Both the position numbers and the translations under genes were made by a program. Shown piece by piece: positions 18,104 to 26,151 of a DNA stretch of 33,087 nucleotides. The stretch's first letter is position 1. The number at the start of each line of letters is the position of its first letter. The stretch lies in the NCBI RefSeq assembly GCF_009829925.1, contig NZ_SNVJ01000022.1, positions 1 through 33,087 on the forward strand, given 5' to 3'. The DNA comes from Teichococcus coralli. Its GTDB lineage: Bacteria; Pseudomonadota; Alphaproteobacteria; Acetobacterales; Acetobacteraceae. A model generated the notes under the pieces. It had not been told where the DNA came from, did no database searches, and was given only the letters and a program-made list of their open reading frames with translations.

Positions 18104-19024
18104 ATGCGCGCCAATTTTGTGGATGCCGGGGAAGCGCTGGCGCAGGTGATGCGGCGGCTGCGGCGGGAGGATGACCTGCCCGTCACCGTCAACGTCCAGC
18201 CCAACGTCACGCCAGAGGAACTGCCCGGCCACCTGGCGGGTCACGCCATCGCCATCATCGACCACACGGCGCTGCCCACCGCGACCGCGAAGCAGATCCC
18301 CAGCCTGAAGCATGTGGTCTTCCTGGGCACCGGCGCGCGCTCCTACATGAACCCGGAGGAGCTGGAAGCCGAGTGCGGCATCCAGGTCCATATCATCAAG
18401 GGCTATGGCGACACGGCGGTGGCCGAGATGGCTTTCACCCTGATGTGGACGGCGGCCAAGGGCATCGCCCGGATGGATCGCGAGATGCGCGCCGGCAACT
18501 GGCTGCGCACCGACGGCGTGGAACTCACCGGCAAGACGGTGGGCCTGCTGGGCTACGGCGGCATCGCCGCCGAGATGGCGCGGCTCTGCCGCGGCGCGGG
18601 CATGAAGGTTCTGGCCTGGAACCGTTCCCCGAGATCGGCGGAGGGCGTTGAGTTCGTCGAACTCGACCGGCTGCTGGCGGAAAGCGACGTGCTCTCCGTC
18701 CACCTGCTGCTGAACGACGAGACGCGCGGCTTCCTCTCGGCCGAGCGGCTGGCGAAGCTGAAGCCCTCGGCGATCCTGGTGAACACCGCGCGTGGCGCGG
18801 TGGTGGACGAAGCGGCCATGCTCGCGGCGTTGCGGACGGGACGTCTCGCGCATGCCGCGCTGGATGTCTTCGACGTCGAGCCGCTGCCGGCGGACCACCC
18901 TTTGACCACTGTGCCGAACGTCACGCTTTCCGCGCATTCCGCCTTCCGGACGCCGGAAGCGAGCGACAACCTCATCGAGGCGGCGTTGAATCACTGCCGG
19001 CGGATCGTGGCCGAGGCCGGCTGA
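18104..19024 (+). CDS. D-isomer-specific 2-hydroxyacid dehydrogenase family protein
   Basis: A cytoplasmic NAD(P)H-dependent reductase/dehydrogenase of 306 residues. The Rossmann motif GLLGYGGIAAEMA is at about 147-159. Catalytic residues are Arg230 (NTARGAVVDE), Glu259 (DVFDVEPLP) and His278 (LSAHSAFRT). After the second strand the sequence reads AWNRSP rather than an acidic residue, which leans towards NADP(H). Closest by pattern are the phosphoglycerate dehydrogenase-like and glyoxylate/hydroxypyruvate reductase groups; the substrate cannot be assigned. The start is fixed by GGAGGAGG just upstream. It lies 100 bases after the formate dehydrogenase genes and may be independent of them. Confidence 0.88.
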   Translation: MRANFVDAGEALAQVMRRLRREDDLPVTVNVQPNVTPEELPGHLAGHAIAIIDHTALPTATAKQIPSLKHVVFLGTGARSYMNPEELEAECGIQVHIIKGYGDTAVAEMAFTLMWTAAKGIARMDREMRAGNWLRTDGVELTGKTVGLLGYGGIAAEMARLCRGAGMKVLAWNRSPRSAEGVEFVELDRLLAESDVLSVHLLLNDETRGFLSAERLAKLKPSAILVNTARGAVVDEAAMLAALRTGRLAHAALDVFDVEPLPADHPLTTVPNVTLSAHSAFRTPEASDNLIEAALNHCRRIVAEAG

Positions 19025-19067
19025 CCCTTTTGCCCGCCGCGCCGCTGTGGCAGGAGAAGCACTCGGC

Positions 19068-19153
19068 GCGGACGTGGCGAAACGGTAGACGCAGCAGACT
19101 TAAAATCTGCTTCCCCCTGGGGAGTGCGGGTTCGAAACCCGCCGTCCGCACCA
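19068..19153 (+). tRNA. tRNA-Leu (anticodon TAA)
   Basis: 86 nt including an encoded CCA. The acceptor stem GCGGACG pairs with CGTCCGC. The anticodon stem CAGA/TCTG closes a loop CTTAAAA with anticodon TAA, reading UUA/UUG leucine codons. A class II variable arm (TCCCCCTGGGGA) and a T arm with GCGGG, TTCGAAA and CCCGC follow. UUA codons should be rare in such GC-rich DNA. Confidence 0.96.
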
Positions 19154-19216
19154 GCGCCACCCGGTCCCGGGGCCGGGGAGGCGTGATGCGCTGTGCGGCC
19201 TTCGGCCGCGGCGGGT

Positions 19217-19333
19217 TCAGTCCGCCATCTGCAGGCGGGCGAACTCCGGCATGTCGCGCTCAACAAGGGAGCGGGCAAACAGTCCACCCCCGACCAGGGC
19301 GGCGACAACAGTGACAAACAGAAAAGCGGACAT
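19217..19333 (-). CDS. 38-residue single-helix membrane protein
   Basis: A short frame I read on the minus strand. The product starts MSAFLFVTVVAALVGGGLF, one hydrophobic helix with a GGG motif, followed by a charged tail (ARSLVERDMPEF, then ARLQMAD). The ribosome site AAGGGG is eight bases upstream of the ATG. The shape (N-terminal helix, short amphipathic acidic tail) is that of small membrane proteins which sit in larger complexes, for example CydX-like subunits, but I find no specific family match. It lies alone between tRNA-Leu and the carotenoid operon. Coding potential rests on the ribosome site and the coherent helix. Confidence 0.55.
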   Translation of the reverse strand: MSAFLFVTVVAALVGGGLFARSLVERDMPEFARLQMAD

Positions 19334-19512
19334 GGGTAAACCCCTTGATCCTTTAGGTCCGCCGCGATGCTGCGGCTGCGAAGGAGAATATGGGGACTCC
19401 CTCCTTGCCTAACCGTTGCGTTTTTCGCGGGTGCAACATGGAGGGACGCATGGCTTCCCTGCCATGTGCGGGGCGCGGGGCGCGCGAGGGCGTCAGGCGC
19501 GCCTGATCCGGA

Positions 19513-20799
19513 TCACCGCACCAGCCGCCGTGCCAGCCGGGCCGCCTTTTCGCTGCGCGGCGGGTCCAGCAGGCGCGAGAGCGCGAAGGGTCCATGCCGA
19601 ACCCGTGCTCGCCAGTCGCTGAAGGCGGAAAAGCCGGCGAACCCGTGGTACCGGCCGCATCCCGAGGCACCCACGCCGCCGAAGGGAAGGGCGGTAAAGG
19701 CGGCGTGCTCCACGCACCGGTTCTCCACCAGCGCTCCGGACCGGGTTTGCGAGGCCACCGCAGCCGCCTCGGAGCGGCTGGCGCCGAACAGGTAAACGGC
19801 CAGCGGCGCGGGCCGCGCCCGCACCCAGGCCAGCGCCGCCGCCAGATCGTCAACGGCCCGCACCGCAAGGGAAGGGCCAAAGATCTCGCCCGTCTCCTGG
19901 TCCGCCACCAGGGCGAGGCCGCCCGCAAGCCGCTCGCCACCCTCCGAAAGCGTTGTCTGCCGCGTCCGCTGCCCTGGCAGCACGGCGCTGTCCACAGGCA
20001 CCACGCAGGCGCGGCAGGCCGCGGCGAAGGCTTCCCCACCATGGCCGACCAGCAGCACGGTGTCGGGTGCGACGCAGGTCTGCCCGGCATTCACCGCTTT
20101 TCCTGCCAGGATGGCGCGGGCCGCCTGCTGCAGGTCGGCGCCCGGAAGAACGATGGCAGGACACTTCCCGCCCAGTTCAAGCGTCAGCGGCGTCAGGTTC
20201 TCCGCGGCCGCGCGCATCACCGCCCGGCCTGTCTCGGTGCCGCCGGTGAAGACCAGATGGTCCCAGGGCTGCGCGGCGAAGCCGGCTGCCACGGTGGCGT
20301 CGCCCTGCACCACGCGCGCCACGCGCGGGCCGAGCGCCGCCTCCACCACCTCGGCCAGCAGGGCGGCGGTGCGGGGCGTATGCTCGCTTGGCTTCAGCGC
20401 CACGCGGTTGCCGGCGGCCAAAGCCTCCGCCAGCGGCCAGAGCCCGAGCTGGACCGGGTAGTTCCAGGGTGCCATCACGCCCACCACACCCTTCGGCACG
20501 GGCTCCACCCAGGCGAGGCTCGGCTGAAAGGCCAGGGGGGCCACCACCGGGCGCGGGCGTGCCCACCACCAGAGCCAGCGCCGGGCCCGCCGCGCCGCCT
20601 GGGCCACCAGCAGCACGTCCGCCACCAGCGTTTCCACTGCGGAGCGGCCGCCATAATCGGCGTCCGCCGCGGCGACAAAATCCTCGGCGCGCCGGATCAC
20701 TTCGCGCGCAAGGGCCGCCAGCAGCCGCCGCCGCTCCCGCAAGGAGAGCCGGGCCTCCTCGGCGCGCAAGGCGGCCAGGGCGGCGGCGGGCGTGTTCAT
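19513..20799 (-). CDS. Aldehyde dehydrogenase of the C30 carotenoid operon
   Basis: An NAD(P)-dependent enzyme that probably oxidises the terminal aldehyde of a C30 carotenoid to the carboxylic acid, as AldH/CrtNc do in staphyloxanthin-type pathways. The protein is 428 residues. It shows VMAPWNYPVQLGLWPLAEAL with Asn113, KPSEHTP, VFTGGTETG, the general base Glu208 in TLELGGKCP, the nucleophile Cys242 in NAGQTCVAPD, and EIFGP near 305. It is shorter than usual: only about 63 residues separate Cys242 from EIFGP, some 30-40 fewer than typical. ATG at 20799 is used. GTG at 20847 is in frame, overlaps the preceding stop as GTGA and would add 16 residues. It is the last gene of the operon. Confidence 0.85.
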   Translation of the reverse strand: MNTPAAALAALRAEEARLSLRERRRLLAALAREVIRRAEDFVAAADADYGGRSAVETLVADVLLVAQAARRARRWLWWWARPRPVVAPLAFQPSLAWVEPVPKGVVGVMAPWNYPVQLGLWPLAEALAAGNRVALKPSEHTPRTAALLAEVVEAALGPRVARVVQGDATVAAGFAAQPWDHLVFTGGTETGRAVMRAAAENLTPLTLELGGKCPAIVLPGADLQQAARAILAGKAVNAGQTCVAPDTVLLVGHGGEAFAAACRACVVPVDSAVLPGQRTRQTTLSEGGERLAGGLALVADQETGEIFGPSLAVRAVDDLAAALAWVRARPAPLAVYLFGASRSEAAAVASQTRSGALVENRCVEHAAFTALPFGGVGASGCGRYHGFAGFSAFSDWRARVRHGPFALSRLLDPPRSEKAARLARRLVR

Positions 20800-20843
20800 G
20801 GCCGGGGAAGGCTGCGGGCGTTCATTGGCCCCGCCTTGCTCGT

Positions 20844-22484
20844 TCACGAGCCGGCCCGCCAGAGCAGCCGCAGCTTCTCGCCCCGGGTGAGCCGCACCCG
20901 CGTCCGCGGCGGCTGAAATCCCTGCCGACGCATCTTCTCCAGCAGCAGCCTGTAGCCCTGCTGCATGATCCGGGCCGGCTTCAGCGCAGCCTGGCAGCGC
21001 GGAGGCGCCAGCGCGTGGGCCGCCGCGAAAGCTGCTTCCGCCTGCGCCGCCAGCCGCTCCGCCACCCGCGCCAGACGCGGATCGGCGACCAGCGCCGCCG
21101 CCGGCATTCCCCCCAGCCCTTCGGCCGCCAGCCAGCTCTGCGGCAGATAGACGCGGTCCCGCGCCGCATCTTCGTCGAGGTCGCGCAGCACGTTCACCAG
21201 CTGGAAGGCATGGCCGAGCGCCAGGCCGAAAGGCTCCGCTTCGGCGGCGCCGAAGATGCGCACCGCCAGCGCCCCCACGCTGCCCGCCACCTGCCGGCAA
21301 TACGCCGCGAGTGCCGCTTCGTCGGCGATACGGCGCGATGGCCCCGCATCGGCTTCCATGCCGGCGATCAGCGCCTCGCATTCGGCGCGCGGCAGGGCGA
21401 AGGCCCGGCGTGCCCAGGCCAGCTCGCGCGAAAGGGCGCAGTCCGGCGTGTCCAGCTTGCCGCGCCAGTCCGCGAGCGCACGGCGCTTCTCGGCCTCGGG
21501 CATGCTGCCATCCGCGATGTCGTCCACCGCCCGGCAGAAAGCATAGACGGCGTAGAGCGCCCGGCGCCGGTCGCCATGCAGCGCCGCCATGCCGCGTGCG
21601 AAGGAGGAACGTGCCCGCAGCACCCGTGCCTGCACCACCGCGGCGTCTGGCCCGCCCCGGCGCGGGGCCGCCAGCAAGGCACGGGCGAAATCGCCCCGCG
21701 TCAGGGCGACGCGCCGCGCCAGGGGATCGGCACCGCGCAGCCGGGCCAGCAGGCGGCGGGCGAGTTCCAGCGTCACCGCCGCTTCCAGCGCCATCCGGCG
21801 GTTGTGCAGGCGGCGCGGCAGGCTGGCCGCGCGCTCCAGCAGGGCGTCCACCCGGTCCAGCGCGGTTGCCAGCAGCGGCGCGCGCATGGCGGGATCGGCG
21901 AAGAACCGCGCCTCGCCGCCGGCCAGCGCCAGCCAGTCCTGCGGCAGGTAGACGCGGTCCAGCCTGGCGCGGTCCTCGGCGGCGTCCTGCAGGTGGTTCA
22001 GGATCTGCAGCGCGGTGCAGAGCGCATCAGCCGCCGCCAGCGCCTCGGGGTCCGTCTCGTCGTGCAGCCGCAGCAGCAGCCGGCCGACCGGCACGGCGGA
22101 ATTGGCGCAATAGTCCTCCAGCGCCGCCCAGTCGCCGTAGCGGGGCTGCACCGCGTCCTGCCGGAAGGCAGTCAGCATCTGGCGTGCCTCCGCCATTCCC
22201 GCGCCGCTTTCCCGCAGCCTGCGGGCAACGGCGAGCGGGCCGGCAGGATCGTCCAGCGCCGCCTCAAGCCGGTCGAGCCGGGCCAGCTTCTCGGCGGAGG
22301 AAAGCTCCGTGTGGTCGGCGATGTCGTCGGCCGCGCGGACGAAGCCGTAAAAGGCCAGCACCTTGCCGCGCTGCTCAGGCGCGAGCAGCCAGGAGGCGAC
22401 CGGAAAGTTCTCGGAACCCGGGCCGCGCGTCGGCGGCCCGGCCAGCACCTCGCCGGGCGCGAGGGAAGGCCCCGCCGTGCTCAT
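20844..22484 (-). CDS. Fused HpnC-HpnD: presqualene / hydroxysqualene synthase
   Basis: Two squalene/phytoene-synthase domains in one 546-residue chain. The first (about 1-265) has the HpnC signature SENFPVASWLL, the DDIAD motif at 53-57 and the second site ALQILNHLQD ending at 167. The second (about 285-546) looks like HpnD: YAVYAFCRAVDDIAD with DDIAD at 321-325, GMEADAG, YCRQVAGSVGALAVRIFG and HAFQLVNVLRDLDEDAARDRVYLP. In the known route HpnD makes presqualene diphosphate from two farnesyl diphosphates, HpnC converts it to hydroxysqualene and HpnE reduces that to squalene. These are normally two separate genes. The ATG at 22484 overlaps the glycosyltransferase stop as ATGA. No HpnE is present in the window. 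Confidence 0.9.
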   Translation of the reverse strand: MSTAGPSLAPGEVLAGPPTRGPGSENFPVASWLLAPEQRGKVLAFYGFVRAADDIADHTELSSAEKLARLDRLEAALDDPAGPLAVARRLRESGAGMAEARQMLTAFRQDAVQPRYGDWAALEDYCANSAVPVGRLLLRLHDETDPEALAAADALCTALQILNHLQDAAEDRARLDRVYLPQDWLALAGGEARFFADPAMRAPLLATALDRVDALLERAASLPRRLHNRRMALEAAVTLELARRLLARLRGADPLARRVALTRGDFARALLAAPRRGGPDAAVVQARVLRARSSFARGMAALHGDRRRALYAVYAFCRAVDDIADGSMPEAEKRRALADWRGKLDTPDCALSRELAWARRAFALPRAECEALIAGMEADAGPSRRIADEAALAAYCRQVAGSVGALAVRIFGAAEAEPFGLALGHAFQLVNVLRDLDEDAARDRVYLPQSWLAAEGLGGMPAAALVADPRLARVAERLAAQAEAAFAAAHALAPPRCQAALKPARIMQQGYRLLLEKMRRQGFQPPRTRVRLTRGEKLRLLWRAGS

Positions 22485-23599
22485 GCCGCCCCCGTTCGCG
22501 AGTCGCCATAGGCGCGCCCTTTCCAGGCCGGGCGCGCGCCCAGCCAGTGGCCGAGCAGCGCTGTCCATTGGATCGCCAGCGCCACCGCCACGGCGAAGGG
22601 GTGCAGCGGCACGCTCCACCAGCGTTCGCGCATCCGCCAGGTGATGGCGCCGCGCAGCCCGAGGGAGAGCAGCACCGCCAGCGCCGCGGCCGGATGCGGC
22701 AGCAGCAGCCAGGGCAGCAGGTGCCCGCCGCCGAGCAGCACCGTCCAGACCGGCAGGCCGCGCGGGGTCGCCATGCCCTCCCGGGCGTTCTTCACGAAGC
22801 CCGCCCAGGCCTCGCGCAAGCCGGAATACATGCGGCAGGTGGCGAGCCGGCTGCCATCCACCACCTCCGTGCGGAAGCCCTGTGCCCGCAGGCGGCGGGC
22901 CAGCGCCAGGCCATCATGCAGGACGCCGGGCGCCGCCGCATGTCCGCCGGCGCGCCGATAGGCGGTGGCCTCCGCCAGCATGAGCTGGCCGCAGGCGGCG
23001 GCCAGGGAGGCCTGCCCGCTCCCGGCGCGCCCGCCGCCGGGCAGGTAGCCCAGCATGAGGAAGTTGATGGCCGGCACCGTCAGCCCTTCGCCCAGGCTGC
23101 CCAGCACCTGCTTCGGCACGCCGGTGACGAGGGCCAGATCGTGGTCCTCGGCATGGGCGGCGAGGGCGGCGGCAGCATGCGGGCGCAGCCGGACATCGGC
23201 GTCGATGAACAGCAGATGCGTGCCGCGCGCCGCCTCGGCGAGCCGGGCGCAGGCATGCACCTTGCCTGTCCAGCCCGGCGGCAGGGGTGGTGCCGTCACC
23301 AGGCCGACGCGCTCATCCTCCGCCGCCAGCGCCGCGACGATGGTGCCGGTTCCGTCGCGGCTGCCGTCGTCCATCACCACCACCTCGACGGGCACGTCGC
23401 GGCTGGCCAGGGCGGCGCGCAGGCAGGCTTCGATATTGGCGGCCTCGTCGCGGGCGGGGATCAGGATGGAGACCAGTGTCGGCCCCGGCGGCTTCCCATG
23501 CGCGCGGGGCAGGCGCCGGAGGTTGCCGGCTCCGACCGCCACCGGCAGGGCGGCGAGCGCCAGCGTCGCCCAGGGTAGTGAATCGCCGAGAAGGCCCAC
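22481..23599 (-). CDS. Family 2 glycosyltransferase, CrtQ-like
   Basis: A membrane-bound GT-A glycosyltransferase of 372 residues, expected to attach a sugar to the carotenoid carboxylate. An N-terminal helix (TLALAALPVAVGAG) precedes the domain. The domain shows VSILIPARDEAANIEACLRA near 43-62, MDDGSRDGTG, and the metal-binding DADV at 133-136 in FIDADVRLRP. PGVLHDGLALARRLRAQG is the acceptor-side motif. Three or so C-terminal helices follow. The order and company match CrtQ in the staphyloxanthin operon. GTG at 23599 is the start, with GAGG nine bases upstream and no in-frame ATG before the domain. The stop overlaps the start of the HpnC-HpnD gene. Confidence 0.85.
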   Translation of the reverse strand: MGLLGDSLPWATLALAALPVAVGAGNLRRLPRAHGKPPGPTLVSILIPARDEAANIEACLRAALASRDVPVEVVVMDDGSRDGTGTIVAALAAEDERVGLVTAPPLPPGWTGKVHACARLAEAARGTHLLFIDADVRLRPHAAAALAAHAEDHDLALVTGVPKQVLGSLGEGLTVPAINFLMLGYLPGGGRAGSGQASLAAACGQLMLAEATAYRRAGGHAAAPGVLHDGLALARRLRAQGFRTEVVDGSRLATCRMYSGLREAWAGFVKNAREGMATPRGLPVWTVLLGGGHLLPWLLLPHPAAALAVLLSLGLRGAITWRMRERWWSVPLHPFAVAVALAIQWTALLGHWLGARPAWKGRAYGDSRTGAA

Positions 23600-23609
23600 G
23601 CGACCAGCC

Positions 23610-24395
23610 TCAGTCGCGCGCTTCGTGGCGCGGGTCGAAGCGGCGGCCGGCCATCCTGGCCCGCAACTGCCGCCACCGGTCATAGATGCCGCCCATGCCT
23701 TCCTTCCCCTGTTCCACCACCCGGAACCGCGCGGGCTCGCGGCGAATGGCCTCCTCGGCGAGGCGGTCCATCGCTTCGGCCAGCGCCATGGCCAGCGCCC
23801 GGGCGCGTGCCTCACGCGGCATGGCCTGCAACGCGCCGCCATGCAAGGGCGGGCCGAAGGCGGCCAGCATTTCCGCCTTGCGCTCGGTCCAGAAAGGATA
23901 CTCCAGCGCCAGCGGAACGAAACACGCCTCCGGTGCAAGCTCCGCCAGGCGTGTCAGTCCGGGCGCGATCGGCACCGGGCGCTCGCGCGGGTCGGCGAAG
24001 CGGCCGGGCGCGTTCATCCAGAGCATGTCGTTCCGCTCCGGCGCCAGCACCTGGCGGGCGGTGCGCAGAAAGGCGGCCGCGCCGCGCGGGCTCGCCGTGT
24101 CCACGCCGAACACGCCGAGGCGCCGCATGAAGCGGTAGCGCGCCAGCGCCACCGCCTCCATCGGGATGAACATGCGCCGCTCCGGGAAGAGCCGGCGGGA
24201 GAGCAGCATGAAGGCCACGCCGTCCCACCAGGAGGGATGGCTGGCGAAGACCACCAGCGGCACGCCGGGCGGCACCTCCGGCATGCCCCAGCCCGGCACC
24301 CGCAAGGCCCGCATGTGACGGCGGAAGAAGCGGGTGAACATGAAGTCGTAGAAGGCGAGTTGAGAGGCCGAATAGGCCTGGAGCGGATCGGTCAT
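23610..24395 (-). CDS. PlsC-like acyltransferase, CrtO-like role
   Basis: A 1-acylglycerol-phosphate-acyltransferase fold protein of 261 residues. The HX4D catalytic motif is HPSWWD at 53-58, followed by FIPMEAVALARY and the block-III-like segment NAPGRFADPRERP (near 129-141). It probably esterifies a fatty acid to the sugar of the carotenoid glycosyl ester, the step done by CrtO in Staphylococcus, although the two need not be homologous. The assignment rests on operon context; phospholipid acylation is the alternative. It is ten bases from the next gene, with a 160-base gap upstream containing a perfect hairpin. Confidence 0.8.
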   Translation of the reverse strand: MTDPLQAYSASQLAFYDFMFTRFFRRHMRALRVPGWGMPEVPPGVPLVVFASHPSWWDGVAFMLLSRRLFPERRMFIPMEAVALARYRFMRRLGVFGVDTASPRGAAAFLRTARQVLAPERNDMLWMNAPGRFADPRERPVPIAPGLTRLAELAPEACFVPLALEYPFWTERKAEMLAAFGPPLHGGALQAMPREARARALAMALAEAMDRLAEEAIRREPARFRVVEQGKEGMGGIYDRWRQLRARMAGRRFDPRHEARD

Positions 24396-24468
24396 CGGCT
24401 TCCACCGGGGGCGGGAAGGAGGCTGCCCTCCCCGAGCCTCGCCGTTCGTGCCACAGACGGCGGGCTCT

Positions 24469-24487
24469 GGGGAGACAGTGTCTCCCC
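24469..24487. repeat. Perfect inverted repeat inside the carotenoid operon
   Basis: GGGGAGACA-G-TGTCTCCCC is a nine-base inverted repeat with a one-base centre, followed by G-rich runs up to about 24525. It lies in the only long gap of the operon (24396-24555), between the second CrtI-family gene and the acyltransferase. It could be a REP-like intergenic element, an RNA-processing site or a weak terminator. There is no T-run on the transcribed strand. Confidence 0.55.
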
Positions 24488-24555
24488 GGCGGGGGGTCCC
24501 GGCGGGGGTTCAGGAGGGCGGCGCCCCCTTGGCCCTGACGGGTCGCTCACGCGCG

Positions 24556-26151
24556 TCACTCGGCCGCCAGACGCGCCTCCCGCTGGCCCGCCCGGTCGGC
24601 GGCCGCGTCCATGCCGCGTCCGCCGAGGTCGCGGTCCAGTGCGTCGGCCGCGATCCAGCCGGACATCATCACCATCGGCATGCCTGGCCCGGGATGCGCC
24701 GCGCCGCCGGCGAGGTAGAGCCCCTGCACCGCGCGCGAGCGGTTGCCCGGCTTGAAAGCGCCGGTGAAGCGCCCGTGGCTGGCGATCCCGTAGATGGCGC
24801 CGTCCAGCACCTTGTAGCGCTCGTGGATGTCCTGCGGCGTCAGCGCGCGCTCCACCACGATGCGCTCCTCGATGTCCTCCATCCCCGCCGTGCGCTTCAG
24901 CTTGTCCAGGATGGTGCGGCGGTATTCCGGCAGCATCCGGGACCAGTCCTGGCCGGGGCGGAGATGCGGCGTGTGCACCAGCACGTAGAGCGCCTCGCCG
25001 CCCTCCGGCGCGACGGTGGGGTCGGTGGCGGCGGGAGCGGCGAGATAGGCGGTCGGGTCGGGCGCCGGCACGCCCTTCTTGTAGATGGCGTCGAACTCCT
25101 CCTCCGCGTCGCGCGAGAAGACGAAGTCATGGTGCGCCAGATGCTCATAGCGCCGGCTGAGGCCGAGATAGAGCACCACGCCCGAGCAGGCCGGCTCGAA
25201 CTTCCTGCGGCTGTATTTCCGCGCCGCGCCGCCGCCGACCAGCTCGCCATAGGTGCGGATGGCGTCCATGTTGGAGATCACGGCGTCGCAGGCGATGCGC
25301 TCCCCGCCGGCCTTCACCGCACGAACGGCGCCGTTCTCGATCTCCAGCCCGGTCACCTCGGTGCCGGGCCGCAGGTCGGCGCCGAGGGAGGCGGCCAGCC
25401 TCGCCAGCCCCTCGGCCACCGCGCGGGTGCCGCCCTTGGGGTACCAGATGCCTTCCGCCGCCTGCATGTCGCCGATGCCGCAGAGCACGGCGGGCGCCAG
25501 GTAGGGCGAGGAGCCGACATACTGCGTGTAGTGGTCAAGCATCTGTGCCAGCCGCGCATCCGGCACGTGGCCGCGGATCACCTTCGCCACGGTCTGGCCC
25601 ATGCGCAGCGCCAGCACGTCCCGCATGGTGTTGGGGTCGAGATTGGCGCGGAAATCCAGCGTGTCGGTGATGCCCTCCACCGGCTTCCAGAAGAAGAACT
25701 TCTCCGAAACGTCGTGCAGCTTGCGGGCGACCTCCTGGAAGCGGCGGTAGCCCGCCCCGTTCCCGGCGGCGAAGCGGTCCATGGAGGCTGCCATGGCCGG
25801 CACGTCCTGCATCAGGTCGATCTGCGTGCCGTCCTCGAAGAAGCAGCGCCACTGGGGGTCGAGCCGGATCAGCGGCAGCTCGGCCTGCTGGTCGCGCCCG
25901 GCCTCGGCGAAGATGCGGCGCAGCACGCGCGGCATGGTCAGGATGGTCGGCCCCATGTCGAAGCGGAAGCCGCTGTTGGCCCCCTCCGGGCTTCCTGTCC
26001 CCTGCCCGGGCAGGTTCAGCACCGCGGCCTTGCCGCCCAGCCAGGGGTTCTTGTCGAACAGCGTGACGCGGTGCCCGCGCGCCGCTGTCACCGCCGCCGC
26101 GGCAAGGCCGCCCAGCCCGCCGCCGATCACCACCACATGCGACGTGCTCAT
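24556..26151 (-). CDS. CrtI-family carotenoid oxidase/desaturase (CrtP-like)
   Basis: An FAD-dependent enzyme of 531 residues. The N-terminal dinucleotide fold has VVVIGGGLGGLAAAA with the GGGLGG turn at 10-15, then FDKNPWLGGKA. The C-terminal FAD segment reads YLAGGAAHPGPGMPMVMMSG. That HPGxGMPMV form resembles terminal diapolycopene/diaponeurosporene oxygenases (CrtP, CrtNb) more than desaturases. Its likely step is oxidation of the end methyl to an aldehyde, which the aldehyde dehydrogenase of this operon then uses. Which paralogue does which step is inferred. The ATG at 26151 overlaps the previous stop as ATGA. Confidence 0.82.
   Translation of the reverse strand: MSTSHVVVIGGGLGGLAAAAVTAARGHRVTLFDKNPWLGGKAAVLNLPGQGTGSPEGANSGFRFDMGPTILTMPRVLRRIFAEAGRDQQAELPLIRLDPQWRCFFEDGTQIDLMQDVPAMAASMDRFAAGNGAGYRRFQEVARKLHDVSEKFFFWKPVEGITDTLDFRANLDPNTMRDVLALRMGQTVAKVIRGHVPDARLAQMLDHYTQYVGSSPYLAPAVLCGIGDMQAAEGIWYPKGGTRAVAEGLARLAASLGADLRPGTEVTGLEIENGAVRAVKAGGERIACDAVISNMDAIRTYGELVGGGAARKYSRRKFEPACSGVVLYLGLSRRYEHLAHHDFVFSRDAEEEFDAIYKKGVPAPDPTAYLAAPAATDPTVAPEGGEALYVLVHTPHLRPGQDWSRMLPEYRRTILDKLKRTAGMEDIEERIVVERALTPQDIHERYKVLDGAIYGIASHGRFTGAFKPGNRSRAVQGLYLAGGAAHPGPGMPMVMMSGWIAADALDRDLGGRGMDAAADRAGQREARLAAE

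Noticed and set aside
24556..26151. Calling this gene HpnE (hydroxysqualene reductase)
   Set aside because: It is 531 residues with an HPGPGMP C-terminal motif as in carotenoid oxidases; HpnE proteins are about 420 residues with a different C-terminal FAD segment.
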